Below are positions 63,921 through 64,000 of a DNA stretch of 64,000 bases, piece by piece. This DNA comes from Enterococcus casseliflavus NBRC 100478. GTDB taxonomy: Bacteria > Bacillota > Bacilli > Lactobacillales > Enterococcaceae. The stretch covers positions 186,001-250,000 of the forward strand of contig NZ_BCPT01000001.1 of the NCBI RefSeq assembly GCF_001544095.1, read 5' to 3'. Under the pieces are notes generated by a model. The model was given only the letters and a program-made list of their open reading frames with translations. It was not told where the DNA came from and did not search any database. The position numbers and the translations under genes were made by a program. The stretch's first letter is position 1; the number at the start of each line of letters is the position of its first letter.

Positions 63921-64000
63921 ATGAACTTAAGCAAACAAATAAAAAAACATCGGGAACGATTAAGTCTCTCTCAGGAAGGGCTGACAGAAAAACTCTATGT
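63921..64000 (+). CDS. XRE-family helix-turn-helix regulator, N-terminal part (truncated by window end)
   Basis: The first 26 codons read as an XRE/Cro-type HTH start: LSKQIKKHRERLSLSQEGLTEKL, with the helix 2-turn pattern SQEGLTEKL. AGAAGGAG lies about 9 bases upstream of the ATG. The frame continues beyond the window. Ligand-binding part, if any, is not visible. An inverted repeat 60-90 bases upstream may be its operator. Confidence 0.8.
   Translation, partial: MNLSKQIKKHRERLSLSQEGLTEKLY

Overview
The window looks like chromosome of a low-GC Gram-positive of the order Lactobacillales, most likely an Enterococcus. Supporting signs are T-box leaders, AGGAGG-type ribosome binding sites, an RNase J2 paralogue, an OatA-type peptidoglycan O-acetyltransferase, a MetNIQ lipoprotein importer, ECF transport genes and an SpxR-type CBS-hotdog regulator. 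This genus assignment is inference from gene content; no rRNA or other phylogenetic marker is present. I see no IS element, prophage, CRISPR array or tRNA.

Layout. 1-5.6 kb: end of a DeoR-type repressor and a HAD phosphatase, then on the minus strand a membrane zinc protease, a YjdM/PhnA zinc-ribbon protein and a methionine importer (metQ-metN-metI) under a Met-specific T-box. 5.6-11.5 kb: lysine/diaminopimelate biosynthesis by the N-acetyl branch in two divergent operons, dapL-lysA-dapF leftwards and dapA-dapB-dapH rightwards; asd lies at 18.4 kb. 11.7-19.5 kb, all minus: nrnA, spxR, a UPF0173 hydrolase, an MFS efflux pump, RNase J2 and asd. 19.5-26.2 kb: a candidate small RNA, a GH13 neopullulanase, a MarR regulator divergent from a MacB-like ABC transporter, and mntH behind a promoter that overlaps a 20-bp metalloregulator-type palindrome. 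26.2-30.8 kb: serC-serA-DUF1015 and a monoglyceride-lipase-like hydrolase. 30.9-31.1 kb: a densely structured noncoding element. 31.3-37.0 kb: a five-gene oxidoreductase/isomerase/ThuA operon with an AraC-type regulator. 37-45 kb: mostly single-gene units (PHP phosphatase, ketopantoate reductase, TrhO, an esterase, fructokinase, an SPFH/LURP-one pair, a small acidic protein, QueG). 45.4-50 kb: a CtpE-like P-type ATPase and dhaM-dhaK-dhaL. 50-57.7 kb: OatA, a YitT protein, the hisS-aspS operon with a T-box, a hotdog thioesterase and a 56-residue protein. 57.7-64 kb: a PepSY lipoprotein, a two-component system, a three-gene ECF transporter and the start of an XRE-family regulator.

How the genes work together. 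asd, dapA, dapB, dapH, dapL, dapF and lysA provide lysine synthesis except aspartokinase and the N-acetyl-diaminopimelate aminotransferase. T-boxes link methionine uptake and His/Asp tRNA charging to uncharged tRNA. The 31-37 kb operon has the enzyme types expected for an oxidised-sugar (keto-sugar) pathway, but its substrate cannot be read from the sequence.

The least explained items are the multi-stem element at 30.9-31.1 kb, the promoter-to-terminator unit at 19.65-19.80 kb and the ThuA/oxidoreductase operon.
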